A stretch of 64,000 nucleotides of DNA, taken from positions 6,954,366 through 7,018,365 of the forward strand of contig CAIIXF020000008.1 of the NCBI GenBank assembly GCA_903813345.2. Reading direction: 5' to 3'. This DNA is from Owenia fusiformis (lineage: Eukaryota; Annelida; Polychaeta; Sabellida; Oweniidae). The position numbers were made by a program, and so were the translations under genes. Under the pieces are notes generated by a model that did no database searches, was not told the DNA's origin, and saw nothing but the letters and a program-made list of their open reading frames with translations. Positions 45,101-57,300 of the stretch are shown in pieces. Position 1 is the stretch's first letter. Each line of letters begins with the position of its first letter.

Positions 45101-48100
45101 AACGTCAACACAATTCCACACAATACGCATAGAAATATTATTAAACTACAGGGTGGTCAAAAATATGGAAACCCTAATACCATTTTCCTCATATCTTTGT
45201 CATTTTAAAAAAATAACTCCCTGATATTTTACACTTTTGTACATCATTCAATTTGCCTCAAGCCTATTTTATTTCACGACCATCAGATTGAGAGTCACAA
45301 TGTTACAGTACTCTAAAGAATATGCCCAGTGGCCACTATTGGTTTGTGGGGAAACTTGACTCTTCGTCTAAAATGTCCCTACCTGTGGGGATATGGCAGA
45401 GATAGAGTATATGAGAATGACCTCAGGACAATTGCAAACCTCAAAAGTGAGATCATTTGTGTCATTCAGGCCATACCTGCTGAGGAATGCATTCGGCTCG
45501 ACAACTGTGCTGTTTTGCCTACAACGCGATAATGGCCAAATCTGAAGCATGTTATTCTCCCGGGGTTATTCTAAGTGCTGTAAAATTGTGTCTATCAGTC
45601 CGATGGTCATGAAATATGATAGGGCGGTAGAAAATTGAATGATGTACAAATGTGTGAAATATCAGGGAGTAATTTTTTAAAGTGACAAAGATATAAGGAA
45701 AATGCAGGGTTTCCATTTTTTGACCACCCTGTATCAAAAAACCACGCTTTAGTTGTGAGTACCGTAATCTAACACGAAATTCAAAAATTCTGAACAATAC
45801 TTTGCACTTATGGTGTTCGTGACCAGCTATGAAACGTTTACCCCCCCCCCCCATAGTGTAACATATTAAAATGTACCTATTCATATTGGGGTTCGATTAA
45901 TCTAAATCAAATTACAGGGAGTCAGGTTTCTTTTCGAGATATCAGTGTCCATTTATTGGAACTCGCGTTTGCTAACATTTGCTCAGTTCTTAGATGAAGG
46001 CCGTGACACGCGTAGTAAAAAGGCCAACGTTGGAACTATACGTGACATACACGTACATCCCTATTTTCGTAATTAAAATGAAAATTGCACTTTTCCTCTT
46101 TATTTTGATACCAAATAACGGCATACTAGCTACTTGAGAAGCCAACTATGGTGTTATTTGGATCAAAATCACAGTTTAATAAATGGACTATATGCTCTTT
46201 TCAAAAGCAGTCTACGATGATCTGATGCACTGGGAGTTTGGCAGCACTTTTCAAATTAGGTAAACTTTACTCCTCAAAAGCGCAAAAACTTAGCTTCTTA
46301 TATCACAAGATAATCACAATTATTTAGCCTCGGAGATTGTTACAATTTTGAAAATTCGCGGAGGTTAAAGCCGACATTTGCGGGACTTCGCGGGACATTG
46401 CGGGACACGCGAATTAGCCAAATTTTGATCAAATTTGCGGGATAATCCCGCCATTCGCGGGACACTTGACAGCTCTGTTATCATGAGTTTAATAGTTTTG
46501 CTACATGCCCCTGTGACCCCCCCCCCTCACTACACAGACTAATCATGAGTGATTGAGATTGAATGTAAAATAAATCCCAGCTACTAATCAATCTACTGAG
46601 TTGAAGTCTAAACCTTTTCTTTGAGTATAGATGACTTTCTTTTTTTTTCATCTCTTGAAAGATTGCATTTGTTTCTCTAAATAAGTTAAACTTAAAGGTT
46701 TGTATTTTGGTAAAGATTGTTATTTTGGAACAATTCAAACTTTTGTTTAAGTTTGTGGATTGTCTGCTAAATATGCCAAGTCAAACTCTTGAAGGGGTAC
46801 AAGTCCCCTGGCACTCAACCCATCTTATATTTGCTCTACTTAGAAACCCTCAAGATTTTTACATAATATTTATACAGGATATGCTTGTATTTTCAGTATT
46901 CATGGACACTGGGGTTGCTAGGATCAGTGACATGGACACTCTTAGTGTGCCTTAGCAGACTCTACCTTGGCATGCACTCTATTCTCGTGAGTAAAAAGAT
47001 ACACCCAAAACTGTTGAAAGAAACTAAATGTTCTTGTTACACCTCCATTGAAATATAAAGGACCTGTATAAACATGATAAATACTTAATCTCAAATATTT
47101 CAGAGGTCAAACATACCTATTGATACAGTGTCTGTAATAAGAGACTTTATTGAATAGGGGAGGTTGTTGAATACATAGCATTATAGTATGATGACCTTCC
47201 TTTAGATTTGGCTGACCTTTATACATGTACTTCCGATCTATAAGTTGGTTTTAAACAAAGTTCTTAAATCTTAGGTATACTATACCCGCATGTTCAGAAA
47301 TTCTAATGGTTTCTTCATTGAAGTCCCATATTGTTTTCATGTAACACTTTTTCTCAATTGGGAAGCCATTGACATTTCTGAACATATGGAATAACCTAAT
47401 ATTAGGCAGCTTTGTGGGTTATGAACCAGTCAGTTTGTTCATGCAGAAGTAATATGAGGAATCAGATTGAATAATATCATTGATAAATCATTATTGCATT
47501 TATGTTGCACAGCAAATTGATGTTTGATGGTCATACTTTGCTTAACCCTCAGATCTATGGCAACTGTGGGGTGGCTGTAGCTTCCCAAAATCGAGAGAAA
47601 TTTTCAGCATAAAACATAGGAATAAGCAGTATCACGCGGTACTAACTTCGACCGTTAATTTGAATTTTTGACCAACCAGATGTTTGAAAATCAAGGATTA
47701 CGAGTCTCATATTGCATTGTTTTTCTTCAAACTTGTTCCATTCAAAGCAAAACAAAATTGTCTTTCTGTTGGAACATTATTCTGCTATACAGAGTCCTTA
47801 CTTTCAGCGGCATTTGGGTCCCCAGCTGTGAGAAAGGCTTCTCACAACTGGGGACCAAAACGCTGCTAAAACGAGGGACTCTTTACAATAAAACAATGTA
47901 CCAACAGAAAGACAATTTTGTTTTGCTTTGAATGGAACAAGTTTGAAGAAAAACGGTGCAGTATGAGACTCGCAGTCATTGATTTTCAAACACCTGGTAA
48001 GACAAAAATTCAAATTAACGGTCGAAGTTAGTACCGCGTGAGTATGATGTAGATTTTCTATATTGATTTTGTGAAGCTACAGCCACAGTACAGCTTTCAT

Positions 48101-49212
48101 AGAGTAAATGTGACTGAGGCTTTATAGGTTATAACCACTACACTGACCAAAAATACCATCCTTGGTCCAAGGGTATTTCACTTCTTTCCATAAGTATAAA
48201 TGAAGTCCTTTGAAGAAGGATGAAAAATACCCCAAGCACAGAGGTTAGTTCTAAACCAACAAATTGCAGTTTAGCAGTCCCACCCAAATTGCCAATGGCC
48301 ATCACAGCCCAGGTCAAATATCAATTCAAATCTACTCAATGCTGACATTTTTTCAACCAATCAGTGAACAGAAAGAAATCCATTTCATTAATGTTTCAGT
48401 TCTGGTCAATGATGGGTTAATGATGATTTCAGATCAAGACTTTATAAAGAAAGTCATTTTTCTGTCGATGACAAGCTCAAGTTGGCTTAACGAGTTCAGA
48501 TGTTTCTTATAAATTTTAAAAGTGAGGATGAAGCTTTCTTTTAAGAAACTAAGTCAAAGGAATGGAAAGGGTAACTAAACAATTACCACTGACTTATAAT
48601 TTCCTCATGTTAGGTAATATAATATTTTTCTGTTTCTTCCAGGATCTTCTAGCTGGTCTAGGAATTGTAATAGTGTCCTTGCCTGCCTTGTTACCCTGGT
48701 TAGATACCATAGACTACTTTCAAATCTACCACCCCTATGCCCCTCTGGTCATCATTGGACTGGGCTTGTTTGGGGCTATATGTTATCCAGCTATGGACCG
48801 GTGGAGCACTGCGAGGGGTGATACCACATTGATCATATCTGTTGCATCGGGAGCTGCAATTGGTTCCTGGATGAACTACCAGATGGGGTATATCACAGCT
48901 GCCGATACGCCGCCACCTTATTTGGTCATAACTCCTGATGCACGCTGGCTTGGATTGATGATTATGAGGATGTGTATAGGGTCTGTGGTGTTAGTCGCCA
49001 CTAGAGCTATAATGAAAGCTCTTACATTTCACCTTGTTTGTTATGTGTTCAGAGTTAACAAGGTTGATAAGGAGTCACGGCAGAATATCTGGATAGAGCT
49101 AGCCTACAAGTATCTCACATATACCATGGTGTCTTTCAATGTTGTGTTCCTAGCTCCACTCGTGTTCAGGTATCTCGGCATTGAAAGAATTACTGCTTTT
49201 ACGGAACTTTAA
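39105..49212 (+). CDS. SGPP1: Sphingosine-1-phosphate phosphatase, PAP2 superfamily
   Basis: This ER membrane enzyme dephosphorylates sphingosine-1-phosphate, feeding the sphingosine salvage route to ceramide. Three exons (39105-39746, 46897-46986, 48643-49212) join in phase to 433 residues, close to vertebrate SGPP1. All three phosphatase motifs are present: KDVIRWPRP (164-172), PSTH (191-194) and SR-x5-H-x3-D (S234, R235, H241, D245), the last one straddling the exon 2/3 junction. The N-terminal 110 residues are polar and Ser-rich, then multiple membrane segments follow. The start is the ATG at 39105; a TTG upstream is not used. The 7.1-kb first intron is full of transposons. SGPP1 versus SGPP2 cannot be settled without a tree. 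Confidence 0.95.
39747..43183. other. SGPP intron 1, proximal part, no gene recognised
   Basis: AT-rich sequence with only short frames. No motif, RNA or clear repeat could be supported before the MITE at 43184. Confidence 0.6.
43184..43620. mobile_element. GC-rich MITE with ACACCCCAGTCACATTT ends
   Basis: ACACCCCAGTCACATTT and AAATGTGACTGGGGTGT are perfect inverted ends. The interior carries GCGGCCG/CGGCCGC-type blocks and CTGCGG(C/T)GAGCGTAGAAAA in two orientations. It is much more GC-rich than its surroundings. No protein is encoded. Confidence 0.85.
45149..45731. mobile_element. Tc1/mariner-type MITE with transposase C-terminal remnant
   Basis: The ends CAGGGTGGTCAAAAA and TTTTTGACCACCCTG are inverted repeats, with inverted identity continuing for about 130 bp and TA at both borders. 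The core holds a fragment of a transposase C-terminus. It is nested in the CGCGGGA-rich element. Confidence 0.9.
45329..45532 (+). pseudogene. Mariner transposase C-terminal remnant
   Basis: The frame contains YLWGYGRDRVYENDLRTIA and LKSEIICVIQAIPAEE, resembling the FLWGYLKxxVYxxxPxTIxxLKxxI tail of mariner-type transposases. The catalytic aspartates are not included. Confidence 0.7.
47633..48040. mobile_element. Nearly full-length palindromic MITE
   Basis: CACGCGGTACTAACTTCGAC and GTCGAAGTTAGTACCGCGTG are perfect inverted ends, and the inversion runs almost to the centre (CCCAGCTGTGAGAAG / CTTCTCACAACTGGG). AGTAT flanks both sides as a possible 5-bp target duplication. It lies in SGPP intron 2. 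Confidence 0.88.
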
Positions 49213-49300
49213 GATCCTATAAAATCTGGATGGTCTTCGATAGAAAGATATTTTATTGCAGTGGCCTTATGTATAATAAATACATGTAAATATAAGTATT
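49213..49300 (+). promoter_or_regulatory. SGPP 3' UTR with poly(A) signal
   Basis: AATAAA at 49275-49280, 63 nt past the stop codon, is a likely polyadenylation signal. Confidence 0.6.
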
Positions 49301-50075
49301 ATACTGTAGAAATACTAGGGGTCTAATGGGGTGAAAATTTTCGGTTCGGTTTGTGACTCCCTGAAATAATAGATAAAGCTATGGTATGTTTGGTGGCAAT
49401 TTTGAATTTCTTGTTATAAAGTGCAATAATCCATTGGTTTAATCATTTGGTTATTCATAATGTAATTTTTTCAACTTCTTTATTTTGCATCAAATCCCCC
49501 AAACAAGAGTTGACATAAAAAATAATGAGTGTTACCAGTGTATCTCAATTGAAATGAGATGTCATGGTTTATCGTGATGGTGTAAGCAATATTTGACTAA
49601 AATAATAATGAGTGTTACCAGTATATCTCAATTGAAATGAGATTTCATGGTTTTTCTTTAAATGATAAGCTTTTTATGAATGAACTGATACTGCCTTGTT
49701 CCTGTTTTATATTAATAATTTTACTGGGTGATCTTTCAGTAAGTATAACCTGTACTTGGTAAAATGTTTTAATTTTTTTATTATAATCATAATAATAATC
49801 AATATTTGTATCAAGAAAATGTAACTTTTAAAACACCAAATATACAGTTCAGTTGTTGGTTTTCAAAAATTCTATTTATACTATATTTGTTAATTGTTTT
49901 TGTATATTTTTCAATAACTTTTGTATTTATGTTCTATTTTCATTAAACCCAAAACTTATAATTGAGTTTATTCTATGAACATTTCTGGTCAATCAGCATA
50001 TGTTATTAGTTAACATTTACATTATAACCATAACTTCTATTCTGATATCATGTAACTTTAGAATAATAAGCTCAG
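49301..50075. other. Intergenic, no gene recognised
   Basis: AT-rich spacer. Two neighbouring stretches near 49525-49650 repeat ATAATGAGTGTTACCAGT followed by ATCTCAATTGAAATGAGAT, a local duplication. Confidence 0.55.
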
Positions 50076-50440
50076 ATACAGGCCTCCTAGGCTTCCATCA
50101 ACAAACATCATTTCTGACCTCGCGAACTACGTTCCTTGCACTCGAACCACGTTTCTCACATCACAAATGTGAAATCTTAAGTCGGGCACCACCATTTCCT
50201 CGCTCCCGAACATATTTCTCCACTCGTGAATGGAGATCCGTGCTGGGGAACCACAATGTGCAAGTGGTTTGTAAGCACGGATCTCTGTGCACGAGTGGAG
50301 AAATATGTTCGGGAGCGAGGAAATGGTGGTGCGTGACTAATGATTTCACGTTCGTGATGTGAGAATCGTGGTTCGAGAGCAAGGGATGTAGCTCGCGAGA
50401 TCAGAACTGATGTTCTCGTTGGTGGAAGTCTAGGACGCCT
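50076..50440. mobile_element. Palindromic GC-rich MITE
   Basis: Long inverted arms include TTTCCTCGCTCCCGAACATA and its complement TATGTTCGGGAGCGAGGAAA, with ends GGCCTCCTAGGCTTCC and GGAAGTCTAGGACGCC. A fragment of the same family is at 56810-56880. The apparent frames on both strands are a by-product of the palindrome. Confidence 0.85.
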
Positions 50441-53039
50441 GAGATAACCATAGATGGGATTCGATAAAAAAAGATTTTGAGATGTTTCTAGTTTAACCTG
50501 CACATATAATTTAATATAGTTTAATGTGCATTTAATATTATCATCGTCACTTGCAACTGACAAAATTACTTTCCAATATCAGCATTACAAATTTCTTTGA
50601 ATTTTTGAATGCTAATGTGAAAAAATCAAATTTTTTATGAAGGAAAAATGAGTTATACGTATAGTTGGCACATCTGCTATGTTGCTTAAATACCGATTTA
50701 TTGATTACAGGGTTGGCTTATTATGTTTTATTTACTTTTTATTCTTTTAAATTTTATGTATGTATACACTTCATAATTGATTGATACTATTTTCAGTCTA
50801 CATGACATTTATCCTTAAATATTTGGTTGATTTTATTATACATGTAGATAACTTTTTTATCAAACATAAATATTTAACACATATGATTTTATAATTCATT
50901 TAACTATTTAAAATTGCAAATGATGTAAGTTTGATACCGGGTTGTTTCATATATATGCATCCCCTCTAAACTCACCCTATCATTTTATATATCATTTTGT
51001 TCGTCATATAGAGTTACCTAAGATTGCAAAGTTTCGGAACCCATGAGTGTCCATGAACAGTGTATCGAAGTATGTGGGTACGGGTCATCAAGGCAGGAAT
51101 TTATGCTCGTTTTGAGGGTAATTTAGTTTCTGTATGGCAAATTTCTAGCGAATGGCATCATGGCAGAGTTCAGTCCACATGTCTGTGACAGTTATGCACA
51201 GAGATACATAGACAGGATCCATGCAGTGGCTTATGGGTGGGCCAGGGACCATGCAACCACCTTTATTACAAAAAATGGGTTGCAAACAAAGTGAACAGAT
51301 CACCAAACAAGGTCAAAAAATGCTTACAAACGACCCTGTACCCGCATACTTTGATACATTACACACATCTTTTTTCAGGGACACCCCTTGATTCTGAAAC
51401 TGTGCCACTTTTCATGAGGAACAAAATGATATATAACATGAAAAGATGGCAATGCAACATGTATGAGTTTACATATACAACACCTTGTATTATACTATTT
51501 CTACTATATTATACTATTTAACACCATTAATAATGCATACATATTTTTCATTATTTTTCCCACATATTTTTCCCTTTATGTTTGAAAATGCCAAAGACAT
51601 GAAAAACTGGTTGTTTGTATTAAGTGTGCAATCTTACATGTACTAAATCGCTCAAGCTCCACAGTTCATTCATTTGAAACATTATATACATTAAAATGTA
51701 CATTCTATTTGCAATTGGTGGTAGTTACTAGTACAGGAAGAAGGATAAACTATTTTCTCTAAAGGTATTTACTATTAACACTCCTCTCCAAAAATTTGGC
51801 AGCGCAGACTGTTTAGGACAGCAAGTCTGTCATAGTGGTAAGCCAAATATATGGGGGGAGTGTACCATACATAACAATGTTTAGAAGTCTTCCAACAAGT
51901 CTTTGGAACTTCCCGTTCACCAACTTTAACCTTAAAGTCCCCGATAAATCGGGCTACGTATACCGCCGTGTTTACATTAGGGGATTAGAAGAGTTTATTT
52001 TTTATTTAGGTATGCAAGCTACGTATATCAATATTAGGCCTTCATTCATGTACTCGTGTGCATGTAATCAGCATGCCCTTCAATATTATGTAAACCAGGC
52101 TATTCAAGTACTGTATAATGTACACTATTTATGTGTGTACTACATACAATACAATTCCCTTGGAAACAAAACACAAATACTTTTTATATGTTCAAAATGA
52201 GCCATTTGATTGATGCAAACACTAAATAGCTTCATAAATGACATCTACAAAGTATATCTAATAGTAATTTTCAATTTCAATGGTGAAACTTCCCTGGTTA
52301 CGATTATATGGGAAATCATCACGAGACGAATATCGTTCGCTTCCTGGCTTACCTCTGAATCATGTACCTGGTAATCTCTTTATATAGTTTAGCGAGAGCG
52401 GTGCGCCTGCGCAGTTTTAAACTTTGGCGCACACTTTAAGGGTGAGGTGTATGGTCACAGCGTTGATACAAGACTAACAATTGGGCACCAAATAAACCAA
52501 CAAACTATTTCTTTCTGGTGGAGGATATACATTTATTTATGTATGTTGACCTTATATTGTACAACTTCGTACATAAGTAAACTGTATATTTTGTTTACAC
52601 ATACATATATATGTTAGAGTTGAAACAGCAATGAAATTTAGCTGTATTTTAAATGTACAATGCAAAACTTGTCGGAGGACATTTTATACTGGTATATTTA
52701 TACATTTTTATCCTCATATGTCATATATCTTATGCCAATAAAGATTTACACTTGAAATAAAGATTGCACCAGAACCAACAAAGCTTGTTTGTTTTTCACC
52801 CCCCCCCCCACTCCCATTACAGATGGTCTTAAAGGATTGACTGTGTCTTGGGTTGTGTTCCAATGGAACAATCTTAAATAGGCAATTTGAATACATGGAT
52901 TCAAAGTTACTTACAATCTGATGAGTTATTGTCAACGATAAACATTTGAACTGGTTGCCAATTAAATTAATTATGAGGTACCCCAGGGCTCCATTCTGGA
53001 ACTGATCCTTTTTATGTCACCACATATTATTATAGTCTC
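50441..53039. other. Intergenic, no gene recognised
   Basis: AT-rich sequence between SGPP and ZRANB3. Frames of up to about 120 codons (for example 51835-52200) show no motif or codon signal that I would trust. Confidence 0.55.
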
Positions 53040-53110
53040 CAACTTTTTGTGGACGGTGTTCAGCATCTGTAACAAATGGCAGGTTGTGACATTTTGCTAG
53101 TGCCTTGTCT
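53040..53110. repeat. Short dispersed repeat, copy C
   Basis: It shares TTTTTGTGGACGGTGTTCAGC and AAATGGCAGGT(T/G)GTGACATTTTGC-type sequence with 30728-30816 and 31297-31387. Confidence 0.55.
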
Positions 53111-53897
53111 TTATTTCAATAATTATTTTGTTGGCCATGCAGAGTATCTATACTGATGATTCATTTGTTTTTGAAGTATTTAAAGGCTGATAGAACTTCA
53201 GACTGACATACATATAAAAAAATTGAGTTAGCTGAATGAACTATTTATAATATCCAAGTACAGTTGTACAACACATCAAGAAGCTTCGTTTTTAACAATA
53301 CATTGTTAGATCATAAAACACTGCTGGTAGAATACTGTCTTGCAAGTTTGAATCCTTGCACGCAGTGACCTCTATATTATATCTCATTATTATATTATAT
53401 CTAACTTCATTAGGTATTTTTTGAGTAGTTTTCTGTGCTAGTAGATGCGTACATCAGAGCATGTGCATGTATATACTTCCATCCATCTCTACTCCCATGT
53501 AATCTCATAGAAGGTGAAAAGATGGCAGTCATTTTGAAAATGATCACTAAATGTGAAAATTCAAAGGCTCATTATTTGTTTGATATCAATACTGTTTTAC
53601 ATGGAGCCAAATGTACAATCAAATGTCAGATTTGACCTTTTCATGGATCTCCCTACTGTTGTTATACAATAACATAATAATAATTTTTCCACAAATATAT
53701 TTCAATATGTATTTTTTTAAAGCATGCAACACCAACTAATTTTTGGACCAGAAGATCTGCATCAATAAATTTGATCAACCTTTTCCATGGCAACCAACAC
53801 ACAGTTAGAAGGCTGTTAGCTAGCCCTACTCATTGCCATAGACAATGTTTTGGTGCATTTCATTGTAAAACTGACTCCCGACAATACTTCATCATCC

Positions 53898-54186
53898 AAC
53901 TGGTACGTGCTCTATTTTGTAATGGAGGCAACTGGTACATGCTCTATCTTGTAATTGAGGCAACTGGTACATGCTCTATTTTGTAATTGAGGCAACTGGT
54001 ACATGCTCTATTTTTAATGAAGGCAACTGGTACATGCTTTATTTTGTAATGAAGGCAACTGGTACATGCTCTATTTTGTAATAAAGGCAACTGGTACATG
54101 CTCTATTTTGTAATTGAGGCAACTGGTACATGCTCTATTTTGTAATGGAGGCAACTGGTACATGCTCTATTTTGTAATGGAGGCAA
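53898..54186 (+). repeat. 32-bp minisatellite, about nine copies
   Basis: The unit GGCAACTGGTACATGCTCTA plus TTTTGTAAT(T/G)GA repeats with single-base variants; one copy has a short deletion. It lies between the convergent 3' ends of SGPP and ZRANB3, less than 200 bp from the ZRANB3 stop. Confidence 0.93.
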
Positions 54187-54329
54187 ACACTTTTAAAATT
54201 GGAACCCTGGAAAAGAAGTCTAATGACTATTATTATATTGCTGTTGGCCCAATTTTTGCCTTACTTAAGTTATTAAATTTGCCTCTACTATTTTAAGACC
54301 AAATTACTACAGCTCTGCATGAACTCTGT

Positions 54330-54335
54330 TTTATT
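54330..54335 (-). promoter_or_regulatory. ZRANB3 poly(A) signal
   Basis: AATAAA on the minus strand about 20 nt after the TAA stop. This would be an unusually short 3' UTR. Confidence 0.5.
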
Positions 54336-54355
54336 CTGCACACTACAATCCAAAG

Positions 54356-57300
54356 TTAACTTTGATTTGAAAATGATTTGAAAAATGTTGTAATATGTTT
54401 AGTGTTTCTAGCAGCCTTTGTTTTAGATCTATTCTTCAATTGTTCTGAGGTGACACGCTTGTGGCAGACTGTACAGAGAGTGCGTAGATTGGTCAAATCA
54501 GCCCAGCCTCCTCCCTCCATCACTGGCACTATATGGTCAACCTGGTAGAACTGCAAAAGAGAGATTATGACTGATAATAAAGACCCAAATAAATAGGCTT
54601 AACAGAGCCTTGTTTGGTCAACTCTATGGGGATATGGGCATCTGGCATAATTATTGAGATCTGTTTATTTTTTATCATAATGAAGCCAATCTTTTAATGA
54701 CTACTGGCAAAATGATAATTTGAAGAGGGTAAGAGGGGCAAATCATCACTTGTCACTCTCAATAATTTGAGGGCTTAATGGATCTTGTATTAGGATGCTA
54801 TTAATAGACATACAAATGACTGAAAATAGCATTTTTGCTGCTTTTGCAAACATTTAACAATTGTCACTTGACATACATGGTACTGACACTGAAATATCCT
54901 GTATGACTTTAGGATACAACTCAGGCTTAAGAATGTATCACTCTGCATAACTTGGATCATTCCTCACAAGACTTTTCTAATCCTTTCTTACCTTGCCTTT
55001 TATCTGTGGTCTTTTGATCATTGCCTGCTTCTCACTAACACTCAGTACTTTATATATGCTTGAGTCTATTGTGGTAGCCCGCTCCTTCAGACTGGCACTG
55101 TCGCTACAACAGGCATGGTGACAATTATGTCAACGAGAATATTACTATATTTGGTTTTGGTTGCCATAGACTTTTTGCAAAATTATTATCTCATTTAGAG
55201 TATTTATGCAGTATCTATTTTGGGGAGGGTAACTACACAGGGGCATTATCACATAAGAAAATTGAAAAAAGTACATTTCAAAGTGTGTAGAGAATGGTCC
55301 TCTCATTAGCATTACATCGAAGAATTCAAATCTGATTTGTTCCAATGTTTATCTGTATCTGTAAAACACCCACCTTAGTGTAAGTCTGAGATGTTCACAG
55401 TCAAACTTGCACATCTGACAGACCCCTCTCTCTGCCTGGAACACTTCCTTCACAGCATACTCTCTGCTAGTCTTCATCTACAAACACAGAAATACAGGTT
55501 CTTTGGTAATTTTTACAATAAGCATGTGGTTTTGTTCATGATTCACTCAGTCCTTTCATAAACAGGTCACAAAAAAAACAGGCTATTGGTTTTGCTGAAT
55601 CATATTGATTTCATCTTAAAAAGGTTATTCAATTAGAATTTTCAAATTGTATATATTGCACTTGCAGTTATTGATGGTTGGTTGGTAGGTTTAAAACTCT
55701 AAAGATGCCATTAGTTAAAATTTTTCATATCATTTTTAACAGATGTTCTCTTTGCTAGGGATTATCTACAGAAGGAGTGTAATCATGACAGGTACATAGA
55801 AAGTAACATAAAGCAGTGATCACATAGAGGTGTTCATCAAGAGAAGTATTCAAATAAGAAGTGTTCACCTAGCAGTGTTACCAGTACTTACAAATGAGGC
55901 CTCAGCACAATCCCTGGAGCAGAATCTAAGGTCCCAGGCATTCTTACTGTTCTGTAGTGTGCTTTTCTTCAATAGTGGGTTGTTCACTGGCTTGTTACAT
56001 TCCATACAAATTGGAATAGCATCAGTGGTCAGGGCCTAAAAGAAAATTTTGTTATATTCCATACATATAGGAATAGCATCAGTGGTTAGGGCCTAAAAGA
56101 AAGTGTTTGTTATATTTCATCAAATAGGAATAGCATCAGTGGTCAGGGCCTAAAAGAAAGTGTTTGTTATATTCCATACATATAGGAATAGCATCAGTTG
56201 TCAGGGCCTAAAAGAAAGTGTTTGTTATAATTCATTCATATAGGAATAACATCAGTGGTTAAGTGTTTGTTATATTCCATACATACAGGAATAGCATCAG
56301 TGGTCAGGGCCTAAAAGAAAGTGTGTGTTACATTTCATACATACAGGAATAGCATCAGTGGTCAGGGCCTAAAAGAAAGTGTTTGTTAATATCCCATACA
56401 TATAGGAATAGCATCAGTGGTCAGGGCCTAAAAGAAATTGTTTGTTACATTCCATACAAATTGGAATAGCATCAGTAGTCAGGGCCCAAAAGAAAGTATT
56501 TGTTACATTCCATACAAATTGGAATAGCATCAGTGGTCAGGGCCTAAAAGAAAGTGTTTGTTAATATCCCATACATATAGGAATAGCATCAGTGGTCAGG
56601 GCCTAAAAGAAATTGTTTGTTATATTCCATACATATAGGAATAGCAACAGTGGTTAGGGCCTAAAAGAAAGTATTTGTTATAATCCATACATATAGGAAT
56701 AGCATCAGTGGTCAGGGCCTAAAAGAAAGTGTTTGTTACATTTCATACATACAGGAATAGCATCAGGTTTTTAAAAGAAATTCCCAGGTTAAGGGTCTGG
56801 AAGGATTACAGGACTCCTAGACTTCCCCTAACACGATCATCATTTCCGACCTTGCAAACCACTGTTCTCATATACATGGAGTTAACCTTAATCTCACATC
56901 AATTAATAAATTGGATGAACTTTTGTGCTGAACCTACCTGTAAGTAACCCTTAGTAAGTCCATCTGCAGGTCTAGGTAGGTCACTGGAGGTGTTAGATAT
57001 CCCATCAGCACTGGAGTTCCTCAGATCATTTATAATAGTCCTGGGAGTAAGACACTTAGCTTCGTTTCCACTGGCAGATACACTAGGAGTAGTACTGGTT
57101 TCCTTTCCAGTTTGATTGTGTTCTGGTTGTTTGGTTTTGATTGTGGAGAATGTATTCTCAGGGCTTTGCCTATTGCTTGCAGTAAAGCTCTGCCGTGGAG
57201 GATCACTGTCAGGGTTACTCAAGGTGCAATTCTTGGTCTTCTTTTGTTTTGATTTTGATGGAGGTTTAGCAATAATACGAACTGAACCATTTTGTTCTTC

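Larger units (their letters stand above)
44670..46477. mobile_element. 1.8-kb element with CAG..CTG ends and iterated CGCGGGA subterminal motifs
   Basis: The ends CAGTACTGTCAA and TTGACAGCTCTG are imperfect inverted repeats, and TTATCA directly abuts both (44664-44669 and 46478-46483). Both flanks are packed with ATTCGCGGGATTTCGCGGGAC iterations. A later Tc1/mariner insertion splits it at 45149-45731. It is likely a non-autonomous hAT-like element; the superfamily is an inference. Confidence 0.75.

Noticed and set aside
50000-50563. Overlapping frames of 73-128 codons on both strands
   Set aside because: They are mirror products of the 50076-50440 palindrome, not proteins.
51835-52200. 121-codon + strand frame
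   Set aside because: AT-rich, no homology or domain recognised, no splice or regulatory context. Likely chance.
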